DNA of 6,418 bases from an uncultured Bacilli bacterium (GTDB lineage: Bacteria; Bacillota_I; Bacilli_A; RF39; UBA660), in NCBI GenBank assembly GCA_944358665.1, contig CALVRP010000122.1:1-6418 (forward strand). Direction: 5' to 3'. A program made the position numbers and the translations under genes. Positions 5,786 to 6,418 of this stretch are shown piece by piece. The notes below the pieces were generated by a model, which was given only the letters and a program-made list of their open reading frames with translations, was not told the origin of the DNA and searched no databases. Each line of letters starts with the position of its first letter. Position 1 is the stretch's first letter.

Positions 5786-5813
5786 TAAAATGGGTGCATA
5801 TATTATAGAGAAA

Positions 5814-5873
5814 GATAAATTTCAAAAAAAAGAAAAATTTATCAAAAAAAGTGTTGACTTTGTGAAATTTATC
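5814..5873. repeat. Three GATAAATTT/AAATTTATC elements around rRNA promoter P1
   Basis: GATAAATTT (5814-5822) is followed by its reverse complement AAATTTATC at 5835-5843 and again at 5865-5873, exactly 30 bp apart. The first and third copies extend to a perfect 10-base inverted pair, GATAAATTTC (5814-5823) and GAAATTTATC (5864-5873). The last two copies flank the P1 -35, and the third lies within the P1 spacer. The first two could also form a 9-bp hairpin, but it is followed by A rather than T residues. A regulatory role is an inference. Confidence 0.5.
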
Positions 5874-5882
5874 TGGTATATT
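5854..5882 (+). promoter_or_regulatory. rRNA promoter P1
   Basis: TTGACT (5854-5859), a 17-bp spacer and TATATT (5877-5882), with an extended -10 TGG immediately before (5874-5876). An A-rich tract upstream (5844-5850) could act as an UP element. Predicted transcription start is near 5889. Confidence 0.87.
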
Positions 5883-5957
5883 ATACGAGTAATTTGAGAA
5901 GCGACAAACAAGCAAACAAGAAAATCACAAAAAAAGACAAAAATTTTCAAAAAAGTG

Positions 5958-5986
5958 TTGACTTTCCAAATTATAAGTGATATATT
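5958..5986 (+). promoter_or_regulatory. rRNA promoter P2
   Basis: TTGACT (5958-5963), a 17-bp spacer and TATATT (5981-5986), with TGA before the -10 (5978-5980). It repeats the P1 arrangement 104 bp downstream, including the shared block TCAAAAAAGTGTTGACTTT (one A longer in P1). Predicted transcription start is near 5993. Confidence 0.87.
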
Positions 5987-5991
5987 AATGT

Positions 5992-6014
5992 TACTGCATC
6001 AAACGAGAGCAGTA
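5992..6014 (+). promoter_or_regulatory. boxB-like hairpin in the rRNA leader
   Basis: TACTGC (5992-5997) pairs with GCAGTA (6009-6014) around an 11-nt loop, with one more U-G pair possible outside. It lies just upstream of boxA, the usual place of the hairpin in rRNA antitermination leaders. Confidence 0.6.
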
Positions 6015-6018
6015 GGAA

Positions 6019-6033
6019 TGATCTTTGAAAACT
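6019..6033 (+). promoter_or_regulatory. boxA antitermination element of the rRNA operon
   Basis: TGATCTTTGAAAACT matches the boxA motif of Bacilli rRNA leaders (CTTTGAAAACT core). It would be bound in the RNA by NusB/S10 to keep polymerase resistant to Rho-type termination. It lies 58 bp before the 16S start. Confidence 0.8.
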
Positions 6034-6090
6034 GAGCAAAATGTCAATTCATAATTAGTTAGGACAACAATTCAAATAAAAGATTATTTT

Positions 6091-6418
<328 letters not shown>

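Larger units (their letters stand above)
5786..6090 (+). other. Gene-free rRNA control and leader region
   Basis: These 305 bases carry no credible coding region. They hold three GATAAATTT/AAATTTATC elements, two tandem promoters P1 and P2, a very T-poor, A-rich stretch between them (about 5895-5943, containing CAAACAAG twice in tandem at 5905-5920), a boxB-like hairpin and boxA, and then about 57 bases of AT-rich 16S leader ending in nine T residues (6087-6095) that run into the rRNA. The other strand of the rRNA processing stem would lie beyond the window. Confidence 0.8.

Noticed and set aside
5814..5843. Hairpin after the ygaC-family gene as its terminator
   Set aside because: The 9-bp stem has an A-rich loop and is followed by seven A residues, not T residues; the elements fit better as repeats around P1.
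5712..5915. Minus-strand open frame across the ygaC end and rRNA P1
   Set aside because: It runs through the promoter region on the opposite strand; its F/Y/N-rich composition is that of random AT-rich DNA.
5905..5920. CAAACAAG tandem pair as a CRISPR or satellite repeat
   Set aside because: Only two 8-base units, with no spacers and no array; noted only as composition of the P1-P2 interval.

Overview
The window is ordinary chromosomal DNA from a low-GC, AT-rich, Gram-positive-type bacterium. The genes use strong Shine-Dalgarno sequences (AAGGGAGG, AAGGAGG, GGTGA), sigma-A-type promoters and compact U-tailed terminators. The family content (YbbR/CdaR, S41 C-terminal processing protease, YgaC/UPF0374 phosphatase, DUF378, LolA-like lipoprotein) fits Bacillota, class Bacilli. 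The start of a 16S rRNA gene agrees with this. An uncultured gut-type Bacilli lineage (RF39-like or a relative) is a guess. All tryptophans in the recognised genes are TGG, so the standard bacterial code applies.

Layout: (1) 1-1113, 3' part of a cdaR-like gene with four YbbR repeats, closed by a terminator. (2) 1181-1711, a DUF308/HdeD-type six-helix membrane protein with its own near-consensus promoter. (3) 1741-1941 on the minus strand, a 66-residue DUF378 membrane protein convergent with it; the two share one hairpin terminator. (4) 1942-2051, a divergent intergenic region with an inverted repeat. (5) 2052-3044, a lipoprotein with a LolA-like domain followed by a DUF4367-like domain. (6) 3094-3813, a lysine-rich single-pass membrane protein whose outer domain looks like a thioredoxin fold without its cysteines. 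(7) 3903-5174, an S41 protease with PDZ domain and a Ser-Lys-Gln active site. (8) 5243-5785, a YgaC/UPF0374 nucleoside tri-/diphosphatase. (9) 5786-6090, a gene-free rRNA control region with two tandem promoters, a boxB-like hairpin and boxA. (10) About 6091 to the end, the 5' part of 16S rRNA.

Most genes form single-gene units in which a terminator is followed at once by a promoter, a very short leader and a Shine-Dalgarno. Five of the seven protein products are predicted to be membrane-anchored or secreted (CdaR, DUF308, DUF378, lipoprotein, lysine-rich protein) and the S41 protease is also membrane-anchored, so the block is mostly envelope functions. Nothing ties the genes into one pathway. 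I see no mobile element, CRISPR array, toxin-antitoxin pair or defence system, and no convincing new multi-gene system. The points most worth a second look are the repeated AAATTTATC/GATAAATTT elements around the first rRNA promoter and the cysteine-less thioredoxin-like protein.
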